64,000 bases of DNA, from positions 248,001 through 312,000 of the forward strand of contig RMBW01000004.1 in NCBI GenBank assembly GCA_004009845.1, given 5' to 3'. Both the position numbers and the translations under genes were made by a program. The notes under the pieces were generated by a model, which made no database searches, had not been told where the DNA came from, and saw nothing but the letters and a program-made list of their open reading frames with translations. This document shows, one piece after another, positions 10,829 to 23,000 of the stretch; positions within the stretch are counted from its first letter, which is position 1, and every line of letters starts with the position of its first letter. This DNA comes from Davidsoniella eucalypti. Its lineage: Eukaryota > Ascomycota > Sordariomycetes > Microascales > Ceratocystidaceae.

Positions 10829-11569
10829 TCAATCGTCCTCCTTGTATGCCCGTGATTTCCTCAGCCGAATAGATCTACCCTGCCATGTCAAGACTAACAC
10901 TTCTGGTTGATTTTTAATAGATCTTCGTATGTTAACACCGAGCCCTTCCAAGCCAATGTCTTCAGCAGCTTTGTTCCATAAAAACTGGCGGATTGAGCCA
11001 CCATTGTCGCTGGAACAGGTTACTAGTATCATTGGATGCGATGACCTAGACATGGCATCCCGCATGCCCTTGGTAGAGTCACTTTCGCTGACAAATAATC
11101 CAACCACATTATCCTCTCTCCATCCCGCAGGCGCGTTCACGAATGTACCCTCTAGTTCACGAACGTGACGGGGACCAACAAGGATATCTCCACCCTTGCA
11201 TTGAACAATGACATGGAGAGGTTCCGAAGAGGAAGGTGGCTTCCAGACTCCAATTAGATCTAGTCCGCCGTCATTGGCTCCGCCGATGCGTCGGAGATCA
11301 AAGCCGTAGCGATGGAGGGTATCGCTCACGAGGTATTCATAGTGAGTCCCAACAAACACAGTTGAGTTGGTATCTAAGCCTGTGCGTGAAGCATGATTGA
11401 TAAATGATTTCATGTCGTTGTGAGAGCTGGTGTTTGAGCTGGGATATACTAAGTCGGACGTTGACTTTGTAGAGTAGGATGCCCATAATGCTGGTGCTTG
11501 ACGACATGCCATTCGTAGAGAGCACTTGGTGAACTGTGTTGGAACATGTCTAGCAAATATGGGACGCAT
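10829..11569 (-). CDS. RRG7: RRG7-like mitochondrial PD-(D/E)XK nuclease-fold protein
   Basis: A single exon of 246 residues from the ATG at 11569. Residues 1-32 are basic and hydroxylated with no acids (MRPIFARHVPTQFTKCSLRM), a likely mitochondrial targeting signal. The core has the order of a Mrr-type restriction-endonuclease fold: E78 in GTHYEYLV, D104 in GGLDLIG after GGAND, and Q123-x-K125 in VIVQCKGGDI. This matches the RRG7 (formerly DUF2034) family, named in yeast for a requirement in respiratory growth. The substrate is not known; the intact motif suggests a DNA-directed nuclease in mitochondria. It follows the next minus-strand gene in tandem (265 bp gap) and lies 240 bp upstream of MED21. 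Confidence 0.85.
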   Translation of the reverse strand: MRPIFARHVPTQFTKCSLRMACRQAPALWASYSTKSTSDLVYPSSNTSSHNDMKSFINHASRTGLDTNSTVFVGTHYEYLVSDTLHRYGFDLRRIGGANDGGLDLIGVWKPPSSSEPLHVIVQCKGGDILVGPRHVRELEGTFVNAPAGWREDNVVGLFVSESDSTKGMRDAMSRSSHPMILVTCSSDNGGSIRQFLWNKAAEDIGLEGLGVNIRRSIKNQPEVLVLTWQGRSIRLRKSRAYKEDD

Positions 11570-11834
11570 CTTATAGCTGCTTGACGGATAAATTTAATGA
11601 GTATTATGTTGTGTACCATGGTAGTGGCAGTGACTTGGTTAAGTCGAAGTAATCATACATAGATAATTTGGTAATGACAAATCTACCGACTTTTTACCGG
11701 CAAGTGATAACGAGAAATGAATGTAATTGTGTAACATGGAAACAAATCGGTATCTGAATCATAAATATAACACGAGCCTGATGGAATATATGGTATAAGA
11801 AACCGTATGCACATGGACATGTCTTCTATGCGGA

Positions 11835-12317
11835 CTAATCTTCCCACATTGCAGCTCTGGCTTTTGCAAGTTCCTCTTCTTGTTTTTTTTTAGCTTCCCG
11901 ATCCTGTATTCTCTTTTGTTTTTCCTTTTCAAGAAGGGCCTTGTGGTAGGCTTTTTGCTCATCTGTTTGCTTGGGTGCCTTGATCCCTAGAGCTCCTGCG
12001 ATCATCCGTCTGGCAACAGCATCGGTTTTCTCGGGTCGGCGCTGAGTCTGGGAGGAGGAGGAGGGGGAGCCAGTATTAGGCATGAAAGAAGAGCCCGGTA
12101 ATGCGTAAGGATTCGTGTTGCGCCAGTCGTACTCAGCCGAAGCCGGCTTTCTACGGGGGATAGAAGAAGTAGTGGGTGTTGTGGTGGTAGACCTGGGAAG
12201 TGCTGACTCCTCCTGATCTGTAGCCGATTTGGGTGCTAGTGTAGGGACATTTGTTGCCTCAGTGTCAGACTCATCCTCCCAAGACTGGGTGACTTCGTTT
12301 TCAAGGGTTTTAGACAT
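11835..12317 (-). CDS. small conserved coiled-coil protein, function unknown
   Basis: A single exon of 160 residues from the ATG at 12317. The N-terminal 90 residues are acidic, then Ser/Thr/Pro-rich, and probably disordered. After YDWRNTNPYALPG comes VARRMIAGALGIKAPKQT, then a Lys/Glu/Gln-rich helix of about 45 residues, predicted coiled coil, ending in AAMWED. The VARRM..ALG.KAPK block before a charged helix recurs in small uncharacterised proteins of filamentous ascomycetes. I cannot assign a function. It is divergent from the Lon gene across 1.1 kb. Confidence 0.75.
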   Translation of the reverse strand: MSKTLENEVTQSWEDESDTEATNVPTLAPKSATDQEESALPRSTTTTPTTSSIPRRKPASAEYDWRNTNPYALPGSSFMPNTGSPSSSSQTQRRPEKTDAVARRMIAGALGIKAPKQTDEQKAYHKALLEKEKQKRIQDREAKKKQEEELAKARAAMWED

Positions 12318-13421
12318 GACGGAGGTAGTTGTTTCAGACTAAAGAAGAGTATCACGACGAGATGTCACCGGTGGCTGTATGAGGGTCTGTCTGTTGCTGG
12401 GCCTGCAAGCTTGGTAGCTATTGAGTGATTAGCATTGGAGAGAAATGAAAAGTGGAGAAATCGCAAGACCGTTTGCTGTGCTTGGATGTTTCGCATGGAC
12501 AGTGGAGGCATGAGTTGGACATAGAATAGAACAGACCTGATAGAGGCTCATTTAAAGTTGATGCAACGCCTGTGCTAATTGAGTAGCCAGATGTGACTTG
12601 TGGCTGGGATACGAAGCTTGAAGATTGACTATAGTAGTAGCTAGCAAGCCAAATAGTAGCTACATAGTAAACGGATTCGGTAGTTAGATAAAGTGCTGGT
12701 TTGGACGGACCGAACAGACTTGTGTAACTGAGCCAAGGAAGCTTTTAAAATAGGCACGTGCCATGAGGGTGAAACACAGCTGCCGACAATTATCCGGGGA
12801 ACATCTGGGCTCCGGCTTTGCTAAGAGGAAATAAAATGGTCGCTGGCTGGCACATTATGTATGCACAATAGTGGGTTAGAAGCTTTCGCAGCGGGTCCTG
12901 GCCAGTGGAAGTCGCAGTTGGTGCAGCGTAGTAATGCAGCGCCTTTAGTGCAATAGGTGTATACTATATAGCAGGGCAGCAGTAGTTGTTAGGTGAAGAG
13001 CGTCTGTAATAGTGAGCTTAGCACGCTAGCCCATTGTAGCAATAATTCAAGCCAGTCAGTCCCTCTCACGACGTGGACTTGATTCTGCCTGCTTTGCTTT
13101 GGATTTTCACCTCCGACCTCTGTCTCTGCATCACCACTTTCCGAGCATTTTTCTTTCTGCAAGCTTCTGGACGGCTTCACAAGGCCTCGTGCGGCCTGCT
13201 ATTTGTATTTTCAGATCATCTACTGCGTTATTTTCTACCGTTGGCAAGCTTGAAGCTAGTCCTGCATCTAGCACTCGACCTGGCCAACAAAAACCGCCAT
13301 AGTATATAGTCATCCCCCTCCATCGTCATCGGCCCATTCTCGCCTACTCAGCTGCTGAGCCCATCAATTGAACGCCTCAGGCAGCCACAACCGTATCAAC
13401 CCCTCCCTCTCTCGTGCCATA
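12318..13421. other. divergent intergenic region upstream of the Lon gene
   Basis: This holds the promoters of the small coiled-coil protein (-) and the Lon gene (+). The final 150 bases are CT-rich, as expected for the 5' UTR of a strongly expressed fungal gene. No other feature is clear. Confidence 0.6.
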
Positions 13422-16400
13422 ATGCTCCCGCGATCGACGCTGCCGAGACAGGCCGGCCTTGCGCGGCTGAGCGCACCGTCGTTTACGACTGCCACTGCCG
13501 GCTCTCGGGCATTCTCGCTGGCGACAGCCCATGCGCAAACACCTCACATCAGACAAGCCCTGTGTAGACAGACGTCGTTGCTGCGGCTGTACCAGCGCGG
13601 CCCGGCATTTTCCACCGCCCTTCGCCTCGACAAGAGCAACAAGAACAAGGACGGCGATGCCAAGGGCTTCTTCGACCGCTCCGTCGACAATGTGGCCCCC
13701 GATGAGCCGAGCGCCGATCCCCCCAAAAAGGCCGAGCCGGCGGAAGCCGCGACCGAGCCCGTTCCGGCTGCGGCTACTCCCGCTTCCAAGAAGGCTTCTA
13801 CCGATACCGATACCGCCGAGGCTAAGTCCTCCAAACGCTCGCCCAAGTCCGATTCCGGTTCCAAGGATAACAAGGATGGCCGCGGAAGTGCTGCCGGCGG
13901 CTCGTCTGGCGATAGTGGCAGTGGTGGAAAGAAGGGCCCAGGTAGCAGCGGTAGCGGCAGTGGTGGGGAGCGTAGCCTGCAAAAGCCCGAAGTGCCAGAG
14001 GACTACCCACAAGTCCTTGCACTGCCCATCTCTAGAAGACCGCTGTTCCCCGGTTTCTACAAGGCCATTACCGTCAAGGACCCTGATGTTGCTGCGGCCA
14101 TTACAGAGTCCATCAAGCGTGGCCAACCGTACATCGGTACCTTCATGTTCAAGGATGAGCACAACGACGAGGACGTGATCCGCAATGTTGACGATGTTCA
14201 CGATGTCGGTGTGTTTGCGCAGATTACTAGCGCATTCCCTATTCACGGCCAAGAAGGTGGCCTCACTGCGATTCTGTACCCCCACCGCCGTATTAAGTTG
14301 TCGAGTTTGATCCCTCCCGGCACTACTGCGGACCCAAAGCCAGCCGACAAGGATGCTGCCACTCCCGCTGACCCAGAGCCTATTCCCAAGGCTGAGCCTG
14401 AAGAGCCCAAGGGCGATGTTGTCGCTAGCTTTGAAGAGGGCGTTCTGTCACCCCCCGCTAAGGGTGACAGTAAGTACGAGCCTACGTCTTTCCTGCGGAA
14501 GTATCCTGTCAGCTTGGTCAACGTCGAGAACATGGTGGATGAGCCATATGACCTCAAGAGCCCCTTCATTCGTGCTGTCACCAATGAGATTGTCAATGTC
14601 TTCAAGGAAGTGGCATCTATGAACAACCTATTCCGCGACCAGATTTCGACTTTCTCTATGAGCCAGACGGGAAATGTCACATCAGATCCCGCTAAGCTTG
14701 CCGACTTTGCCGCTGCCGTGGCTTCAGGTGAAGCTAGTGAACTTCAGGAGATTCTGACATCGATGAACGTCGAGGAGCGTATGCAAAAGGCATTGACAGT
14801 GTTAAAGAAGGAGCTTATGAACGCCCAACTACAATCCAAGATCAGCAAGGATGTCGAGAATAAGATCTCCAGGCGGCAGCGCGAGTACTGGCTCATGGAG
14901 CAGATGAAGGGTATCCGCCGCGAACTTGGTCTTGAGTCGGACGGCAAGGAGAAACTCGTTGAGAAGTTCAAGGAGAAGGCCAATAAGCTTGCGATGCCTG
15001 ACGCCGTGCGTAAAGTATTCGACGACGAAATTCACAAGTTGGCCCACCTGGAGACTGCGGCGTCGGAATTTAATGTGACGCGGAACTACCTGGACTGGCT
15101 GACTCAAATCCCTTGGGGCATCCGTAGCACCGAGAATTTCGGTATCGACCACGCTATGAGCGTTCTTAACGAGGACCACTATGGTCTCAAGGACGTCAAG
15201 GACCGTATCCTTGAGTTCATTGCTGTGGGTAAGCTGCGTGGCACCGTCGAGGGCAAGATTCTCTGCTTTGTTGGACCTCCCGGTGTCGGAAAGACGAGTA
15301 TTGGCAAGTCAATTGCCCGTGCACTCAACAGAGAGTACTACCGCTTCAGCGTGGGTGGTTTGACTGATGTTGCCGAGATAAAGGGCCATCGTCGGACATA
15401 TGTCGGAGCTCTGCCCGGCCGTATCATCCAGGCACTGAAGAAGTGCCAGACTGAAAACCCTCTGATTCTCATTGACGAGATCGACAAGATTGGCCGCGGC
15501 TACCAGGGCGACCCGTCATCTGCCCTCCTAGAACTGCTAGACCCAGAACAGAACAATTCATTTTTGGATCATTACATGGATGTGCCGGTGGATCTGTCCA
15601 AGGTCCTGTTTGTTTGCACGGCTAACATGACGGACACTATTCCTCGGCCCCTTCTTGATAGAATGGAGCTGATTCAACTATCAGGCTATGTCGCCGACGA
15701 AAAGATGGCCATTGCCCAAAAGTATCTGGCGCCTGCAGCCAAGGAAATGGCTGGCCTACAAAATATCAACGTGGACCTGACTACGGACGCCGTGGAGGAA
15801 CTGATCAAGTCGTACTGCCGTGAGAGTGGCGTGCGTAACTTGAAGAAGCATATCGAGAAGCTGTACCGCAAATCAGCCCTCAAGATTGTGCAGGAATATG
15901 GCGAGGATATCATCGAGCCTGTCACACCTGAAGCCGAGTCCAAGGAGACCGAAGAGAGTGCTGCTGCCGCTGCTCCTACTAGCACAGGAGAGACCAAGAC
16001 TTCTACAGAGCCTGCTTTAGCTGCTACAACGGCAAATGAAGCCATGTCCAAGGATGGCTCTACCCCTTCAACCCTGGCGCCCAAGAAGGAGGAGGAGCAA
16101 CGGCCTAAGCTGAAGCTTCCAGATACTGTGCAGGTGACTATCTCCAAGGACACACTGGCAGACTATGTTGGCCCTCCCGTCTTCACTTCCGACCGCCTGT
16201 ACGAGGTTAACCCTCCCGGTGTCTCCATGGGCCTAGCATGGACGCAAATGGGTGGTGCCGCCATGTACGTCGAGTCTATCCTGCAGCAGCCACTACGCCA
16301 CTCGTCCCGCGCCCACCTCGACATCACGGGCAACCTCAAGAATGTGATGAAGGAATCTTCGACGATCGCATACTCGTTTGCCAAGTCGTTTATGGCTAAG

Positions 16401-16925
16401 GAGTTCCCCGACAATGGCTTCTTTGATAACGCTAACATGCATCTGCATGTCCCCGACGGTGCTGTACCAAAGGATGGCCCCTCGGCTGGTATCACCATGG
16501 CCACGTCTTTGCTTTCGCTGGCTCTGAACTCCCCCGTCTCGCCCACTGTTGCCATGACAGGTGAGCTGACGCTGACTGGAAAAGTCTTGCGTATTGGTGG
16601 TCTGCGGGAGAAGACGGTGGCGGCGCGCCGTGCTGGGTGCACAACGATTCTGTTCCCCAAGGACTGCATGCACGACTGGTTGGAGCTTCCAGAGGTAAGA
16701 TGACTGATCCTTTATTCCATGGAATACTATATTGTACGATGAGACTAACAGATTTGTGTTTTAACTATATAGAATATCAAAAAAGGCATCGAAGGCAAGC
16801 CTGTAGCGTGGTACGCGGATGTCTTCGACACCATCTTCCCCAATCTAGATCGTGAGGCGGCCAACAAGCCGGTTCTACCGCCATTGGATAAGAAGGACAA
16901 ATCCAAGGACGGTGACGACGAGTAA
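13422..16925 (+). CDS. PIM1: mitochondrial ATP-dependent Lon protease
   Basis: Exons 13422-16694 and 16773-16925 (intron 78 nt, GTAAGA...ATATAG) encode 1141 residues. The ATG at 13422 (MLPRSTLPRQAGLARLSAPS) starts a clear mitochondrial presequence; the frame runs on upstream but without an ATG. A low-complexity Gly/Ser/Lys-rich stretch precedes the LON substrate-binding domain (LALPISRRPLFPGF onward). The AAA+ module has Walker A GPPGVGKT (618-625) and Walker B LILIDEID (D685, E686). A poorly conserved Ala/Thr/Glu linker leads to the protease domain with catalytic Ser1021 in PKDGPSAG and Lys1064 in GGLREK, 43 residues apart as in bacterial Lon. The enzyme degrades damaged matrix proteins and maintains mitochondrial DNA. 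The intron falls between LELPE and NIKKG. Confidence 0.97.
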
Positions 16926-19854
16926 GCCCTGCCATTGATTCCACAGTGTCCTCTTGTACTCTACTATTGCTTTCTTTTTCTCTTTCTTCTTCTTTTTCCT
17001 TTTGTTCGTCCTATCGGCCGGGACACAATGTTTTCACACCTTCTCCCCTCTTTCTACCCGTATCTCTCTTCTCTTTTCTTTTGCTAGTTCTTCGTTGAGT
17101 CTACTAGCTAACCCCAGTGCCGCTGTAATTATACAACATCTTCATACTTCGTTTGTTTTATTCTTGCGCCTCACGTCGTCTTTTTGTTTGCTTGTTTCCT
17201 ACTCTTTTTTTCTTCTCTCTTGTTTTACACTGTATCACTTGTGCTCCGATACTCCATTGTAGCGGTTCTACCACGATCTTCATGTGGCTATAGAGCGGTA
17301 AATTCTGCGTGTTGATTGATAGTTTAGGTAGCTAGCCGTTAGTTTCCCGCCTTTCCATGTTTTTCCATGTTCGAATTCTTGCTTCACTTGTTTTGCCTAT
17401 TCCGGTACCTCAGGCAGCAGTACTAAAATAGAACTAAAAGAAGGCAAAAATATATCAATCTATAAAAAACAATTACCCATCTAAAGCATGTATATCACAA
17501 ATCTTGTAGGCTATGCTACGCCTGCCTGAAGTGACAACTGTACAGACAACAGCACTAGCACATAGAGAAAAGGCACAAATCCCCAAAACGGGTTTCCTGT
17601 AAGCCTCGAGTATGGGATGGGAACGGCGATGGCACCTTGCCATAGCCAACCAACAGTCAACCAAAGGAAGTCCATTGGTGATAGGTAAGGCCGAAAGAAC
17701 AGCACATCAGAGGCGTCCGTTGGCAACTCATGTGTAAGGTAGCAATCCGTTGCTTGATGGCTATGAGTTCTGCTATAAGAGCAGGGGCTTTTTGTGCATC
17801 TGCAGGCTGAGCAAGAGACAACAAGCGATGTACAAATGTAGACGAAAAACCAAAGTACAATTTACTAGTGCAATTATGGAAGCGGTTCACTTGAGCATTT
17901 GTAGGTTGTCTTTTAGTACGCCAAAAAAGGACGAGCCTTTCCTCGCTAAGCTTTTCTGCCCGTCACTTTTTTGGTCCCAGCATTTGCTGGCAGAAGGCAA
18001 CAAGGAATGCCAAAGTCACATCTACTACCCAAGAACCCTACATAAGCTGGCATACAAATGCAATATACAGCCAGTTGACACTGTTAATGCCAGTATGAAC
18101 AGGTACTAGTGACTCTTCTGTACAAATGTAGAAACGGAACAATCAAGGTAGTCGACGGACCAGCTCACACATACATATGCATACGCTGTATCTGGATTTA
18201 TGCCCAAAGAGATTGTTGTTTGATGTGCTGTCTTATACTGTGGCCGTTGGACAGATTCTGTCTTTTGACAGGTCAGACGGCAAAGCCAATCTACTTTGCC
18301 TCGCACAATGGCACCCTTATTATGACGTAACAATCGGGTTCTAGGGTACGCTGGGTTTTTTTCATCCTTGTTCTAGATATAGATATGTAATTGTATAAGC
18401 TCAACGCAGACTGGATAACTAAAGATACAGATCAAGGCCGTGCTTTAGGCTCGGCTGATTTCACAAATACCTGGTTGCATTCCATAATCGCCAACAGCGC
18501 ATTGTGGTAGTATCTAGGTGTTCCTTATACTTACAGATACTTGAGGCGTTTGTACGTGTAAGCACTATCGACATCATGTAGTGTTTTTGCACATAACCGT
18601 CAGATTTGGGTCTTACGAAACATTCTAAACGGCGCTAATGTGACTTTCACTTGCATCAATCCCCTTTGTTTCCTCGAGTCTTAGTTCTCAGTGGCAATAT
18701 GTTACCCTACCTTCTAGTGCTAATTCCCTTTCCTTCTATGCATATCATAGAAGCACAAGTATAATGCAAGCGATATGGTTATCTGGACCTCCGATATACG
18801 ATAATCCGTGCTTTATTTCCAGGTTATGAAGCTGCGTAAGATATGCCAACTAGCTTTGTAACACAGCACAGATGGCTTGTCTCGATCATTGTTTCTTTTT
18901 CTCGATAACACATGCCTTGAATAAAGAGACAAGAAAGCGGATAATCCGTCGTTCTGATATGTCGGCTATGGCTAATCTCGGCTCAGAAGCAAAATCTGTA
19001 AGCCGATTCTGTAGCCCGTCTACTCTTTAAATGCCAACTATAACACAGTCCATTTTATTTCTATTTCTTGCTTTTTTTTCTTTTCTTTTTCTCTTCCGGT
19101 TTCGTTAAGAATAATTGCATATAGCCGAGAGTGTGAAAGAGGATATAGAAATTAAGCATCATAGCTGCAAGTGAACCTACTAATAGAAATCCATATCATG
19201 GTCAAGTTGAAAACAAGGCGAACATACATATGATGATTCCCTGCGTGGGATTCATGCCTAACGGAAGCCTCTCTATTAATTATTACTACTTATCACTGTA
19301 TACATTAAACAAGAAGGAAGAGCCACAGCCAATGCTACCTGCAGCTAACAGATGCTGACAGTACATATTAAATCGTGCCTATATAACAATATACAAGTAA
19401 TCATTCACCTTTAGCAACATCTATATGATGAACTATGTACTAGAGATTTACAGATCCATATACACGTATCTGCATTTTCCAGAGAAGATGTAAAAGCCAA
19501 AGAGCAAGAAAATAGGCCGTACAATTCCATTAGCGCACAGCTTGATATCAAGAATCTATTCTTTCCTTCTTTTGAATGCTACCAATATACGAAGCTAAAC
19601 AAATAGGCCCCGAGACATTCAGCACCGATGAGAAAGAAAAAAAAAGAGGCAGGGAAAAAGAAAATAAAAATGGCTTAAGACGGCATGGATATTGCATGTA
19701 TATTGCAACGAAGAGAACTCGGGAGAACATATATTGACTTCTAATATTATTATGATATCATACTCTACCAAGCGTGCTTCTATGATACGTTGGATGAGAT
19801 GAGGTCTTGTCTAGGCATTATAACAACAGACTTGTTCTTGCCCATATCGATATA
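16926..19854. other. intergenic desert after the Lon gene
   Basis: The first 350 bases are T-rich and are probably the Lon 3' UTR. Beyond that is AT-rich DNA with no supported gene. A 13-base string (TGTACAAATGTAG) occurs at about 17830 and 18120 and has no evident meaning. Confidence 0.6.
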
Positions 19855-20037
19855 TTAGTGGCGGTTCACTATCTGCACCAATCCGGTGTCTGGCAACTCT
19901 AAGACAATAAGCCGCATGAAAGAAGGAAAACTACAACAAGACATACTACATTCGATAGTCTTCTCCAACACAAGTCTGGACAAGGCCTGATCGAAAGAGC
20001 CATCAGGCAACGATCTCACTATCTGAGAGTCATTCAT
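19855..20037 (-). CDS. candidate small protein, possibly spliced
   Basis: From the ATG at 20037 the frame reads MNDSQIVRSLPDGSFDQALS and stays open to a TAA at 19855. A possible 48-nt intron (19946-19899, GTATGT...TCTTAG) sits inside. Removing it keeps the frame and replaces a Cys-rich odd stretch with the smoother join VLEKTIECK-LPDTGLVQIV, giving 44 residues in place of 60. I do not recognise the product. It may be the start of a longer gene, or chance. The upstream 250 bases are purine-rich on the coding strand. Confidence 0.28.
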   Translation of the reverse strand: MNDSQIVRSLPDGSFDQALSRLVLEKTIECSMSCCSFPSFMRLIVLELPDTGLVQIVNRH

Positions 20038-23000
20038 CTTGGGGTTTTTTTTTCCCTTTCTTCATTCTGCTTTCCCTTCTTTGCAATTCTGGTGATGCGT
20101 TGGCGAACAGAGAAAACGGGTCGGCCTGGACAAGACGAACAGACGACGAAGCGATGGTGGGCTTGATGTGGACTCTCTCGGCGGAAGGTTAAGTGAGCCA
20201 AAGACTTTATACCCACACCCCCTTCCTTCTCATCTTCCTCCTCGAAGTATCCCAAGCATGATATTTCCCATTTGGAACTGGTCCAGCCAGCTCACAACAA
20301 CATGGCCCTTCTCTTTGTTCACCCATCATGAATGACTTCCTAGAGGCGTGCTTCAAGGTAGCCAGCCTAGATAGCCTAGATGGCCCAGCTGGCAAGTGGG
20401 TATATGTTGACATCGTGGCTCCGTAGACGTTTGGGCTTGGGCATCCGCCCAGACCATGATGGTGGACTGGAACCATCGGAAAACATGACTTGTCGAATAT
20501 GGTCCCTGCTTGTTGTTTTATTGTCTCGTTCTTTTCTCTCTAGGAGCCAAGAACAGGCAAAAAGCAGCGAGCGAGACGAAAGCTAGAAGCCGTTTTGTCT
20601 TGCCATGGCCTTGTAATGATCGAGAAAGGGGTACGTCCAGATTTGGAGTTGAGTCCGTAGTTTTTTTTTTTTTGCGTTGGGAAGAAGTCACGATGGTAAC
20701 GTGCATCTAGCTTGGAGTCGTCGTGGTAAACGGATGATATGCTCCCATGTCGAAGGTGTTATTGGGCCGCGAAGTTGCAAGGGTGTAAAAGGGTGTTGCT
20801 CGCGCATGTTTTTTCCTTCGTAGTCATTGGCTTATTCTATGCAAAAGCTTCATTAGTATGACAACTATTACAGTATTATAGGCCTACCTCCAATTTCTGG
20901 TAGTACATCCAGATGCCATTCCAATGTATCTCGGAGATTCCGCCCTATTGTTCATAGGAAAGAGAGGCTTGCCTGCATGTAGCATATGTGTATGGCCAAG
21001 TATCTTAAGTTCCAGTAATAGATATACCGATTCCGACAGTGGTAGCTATATCATAATAGTAAGCATACTTTTACTGGGGAATCAATGCATGTGACCTAAG
21101 CAGGCACTCAAGCACGTGGGTTGGGCATTGAGCCAGTGGATATCCTCACCATAAAAAAGCTTTTGTATCTACTGGGCCACAAGTCCCGATAGTGCAACAC
21201 TGGATGTATGGCTTCCCAATAAGAGGGTTCTTCGGGAATCTAGAGCACTATGGTTGGATACATATGCATGAGCGTTGTTGACAAGGCCAACACCTAAAGA
21301 CAGATTGCAGATTCTTACTCTCCGTCTTTATCAGTCTTTCTTTCTCCTCTCTGATTCTTGTCTCAAGTCTCGGGGGTCTCGTGAGTCTCGTAAGACATTA
21401 TTTATTGCCTTAGGGCTCTCCTCGGCATGGTGCATGCATGTGTCAGTGCGTCTACAGATAGTTGATGTACCACTGTTAAGTGTCTTCTCTTTTACTGCAG
21501 CCCAAACCTAGAACCAGGGCTGTTGATGCCTTTTTTTTGTAATAATGATACTATTGGTTAAAAAGAAAAAGATATTAGCAGCCGTAACGTATTACTTCCA
21601 GAGAGACTTGCCAGAAGAATAACCAGGGCCACCGACTTGGCCTAGCCTGCATCCATGCAGTTATCTGCTGTAACCATTGATATAAAGCTCCTACTGTAGT
21701 TGTAGCTCACCAGGGCTTCCTCAAGGAACATGTATTGCATCATAGTGGAGTGAAGACCTCTTTGCTTTGGTACACTGGGCTGACAATCCTAAAAACGTCC
21801 AAGATTGCGTCTGCGAGGCTCAATGAATTCGTAAGTAAAACCCGATAAGCATGGGTAGACCAGCGATAATCCGCTCCCATGTCCTCAACCAGACGCTAAG
21901 ATAGAGGGAATGAGAATGATCAAGGGCGCTGTGACTACCAGGATATGTGTACGAGTTTACCGTATTCAGACATGCAACGACAACTATAATCCGAAGCTTC
22001 ACGAAGTCAACTTAGACACGCAGATATACTTGACCGGTCTAGAGTAGTGGCCAAACTCTCCCATCGGCCGAGATCCCGAGGTCTTTCCACTTGGTCCGAC
22101 AGCCAGCTCAACCGACTAGCATCAGCTTCCCATTCATACATATCGGTATGTATGTTCCTCAAAATACCGTCATTTGCTCTTAGCCTCTCTCTTCATTGCA
22201 TATTCGCGCGGCTTCACTAGTTATAGTGTAGACAGCTATACTTAAAAGCGATGGGCTAAGCATGAGCTAACCAGCTCGGTAAACACGCTACCTACGGAAA
22301 AACACCGTCAGAATCGTTGTCTGTATACAATAGAATGCCAGAGTAAAATAGCCCGTTGATGATAGCAAAACGGGCATAGTAAGCACTATTAGCATTTAAA
22401 GGGCTTACATCAAAAGGGCTTCCTCGGTTGGCCCGTTTCAGTTTTATGCACCAAAGACAAGGAAAATCATAGCTTGAAGAAATCATTGATCTGATGTGTC
22501 GGTGACATCAGTGTAGTAGTAGTTGTCTTCATAACAGAAAAACAATGTCTACATACAGTGACAGGGAAACAGAAGATCAGGGTATCCGTTGTCAATCTGC
22601 ATGGCTTCGGCTGGGACTCCACCACTTACTTACCTTTGGGTGTAAACTTTCTGCTCATACTCAATATCTAACAGAATCAACAGTAACTTGATGTAGTTGG
22701 AAAGGCATCATGCCACCACCGAAAGGAGAGTCATAGCGATATTTTGAAGGTGCAACCTTCAGCGCTACCGTATTTATAAAATATAAAAAATATAAAAACT
22801 AGATGCTAGGCAAGCAAGACAGGTAAAACGATCCGCAGCAGGGTTATGCCAAGATCTTCAGGTCGATCGAAGGCAACACGGACACGACAAGCCAACACAG
22901 CAGGACAATGAATCCGAGTATGAGGTAAGGTTTCTGTAAGTCAGGCTTCTCGACAGCACCCCCATACCACCTAAGCCTGGGTTACTAGTAAACTTGCGGT

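Noticed and set aside
13368..13421. N-terminal extension of Lon
   Set aside because: The extension begins with TTG. The ATG at 13422 directly begins a typical mitochondrial presequence.
13377..14285. 302-codon open frame opposite the Lon gene
   Set aside because: Antisense shadow of GC-rich low-complexity coding sequence.
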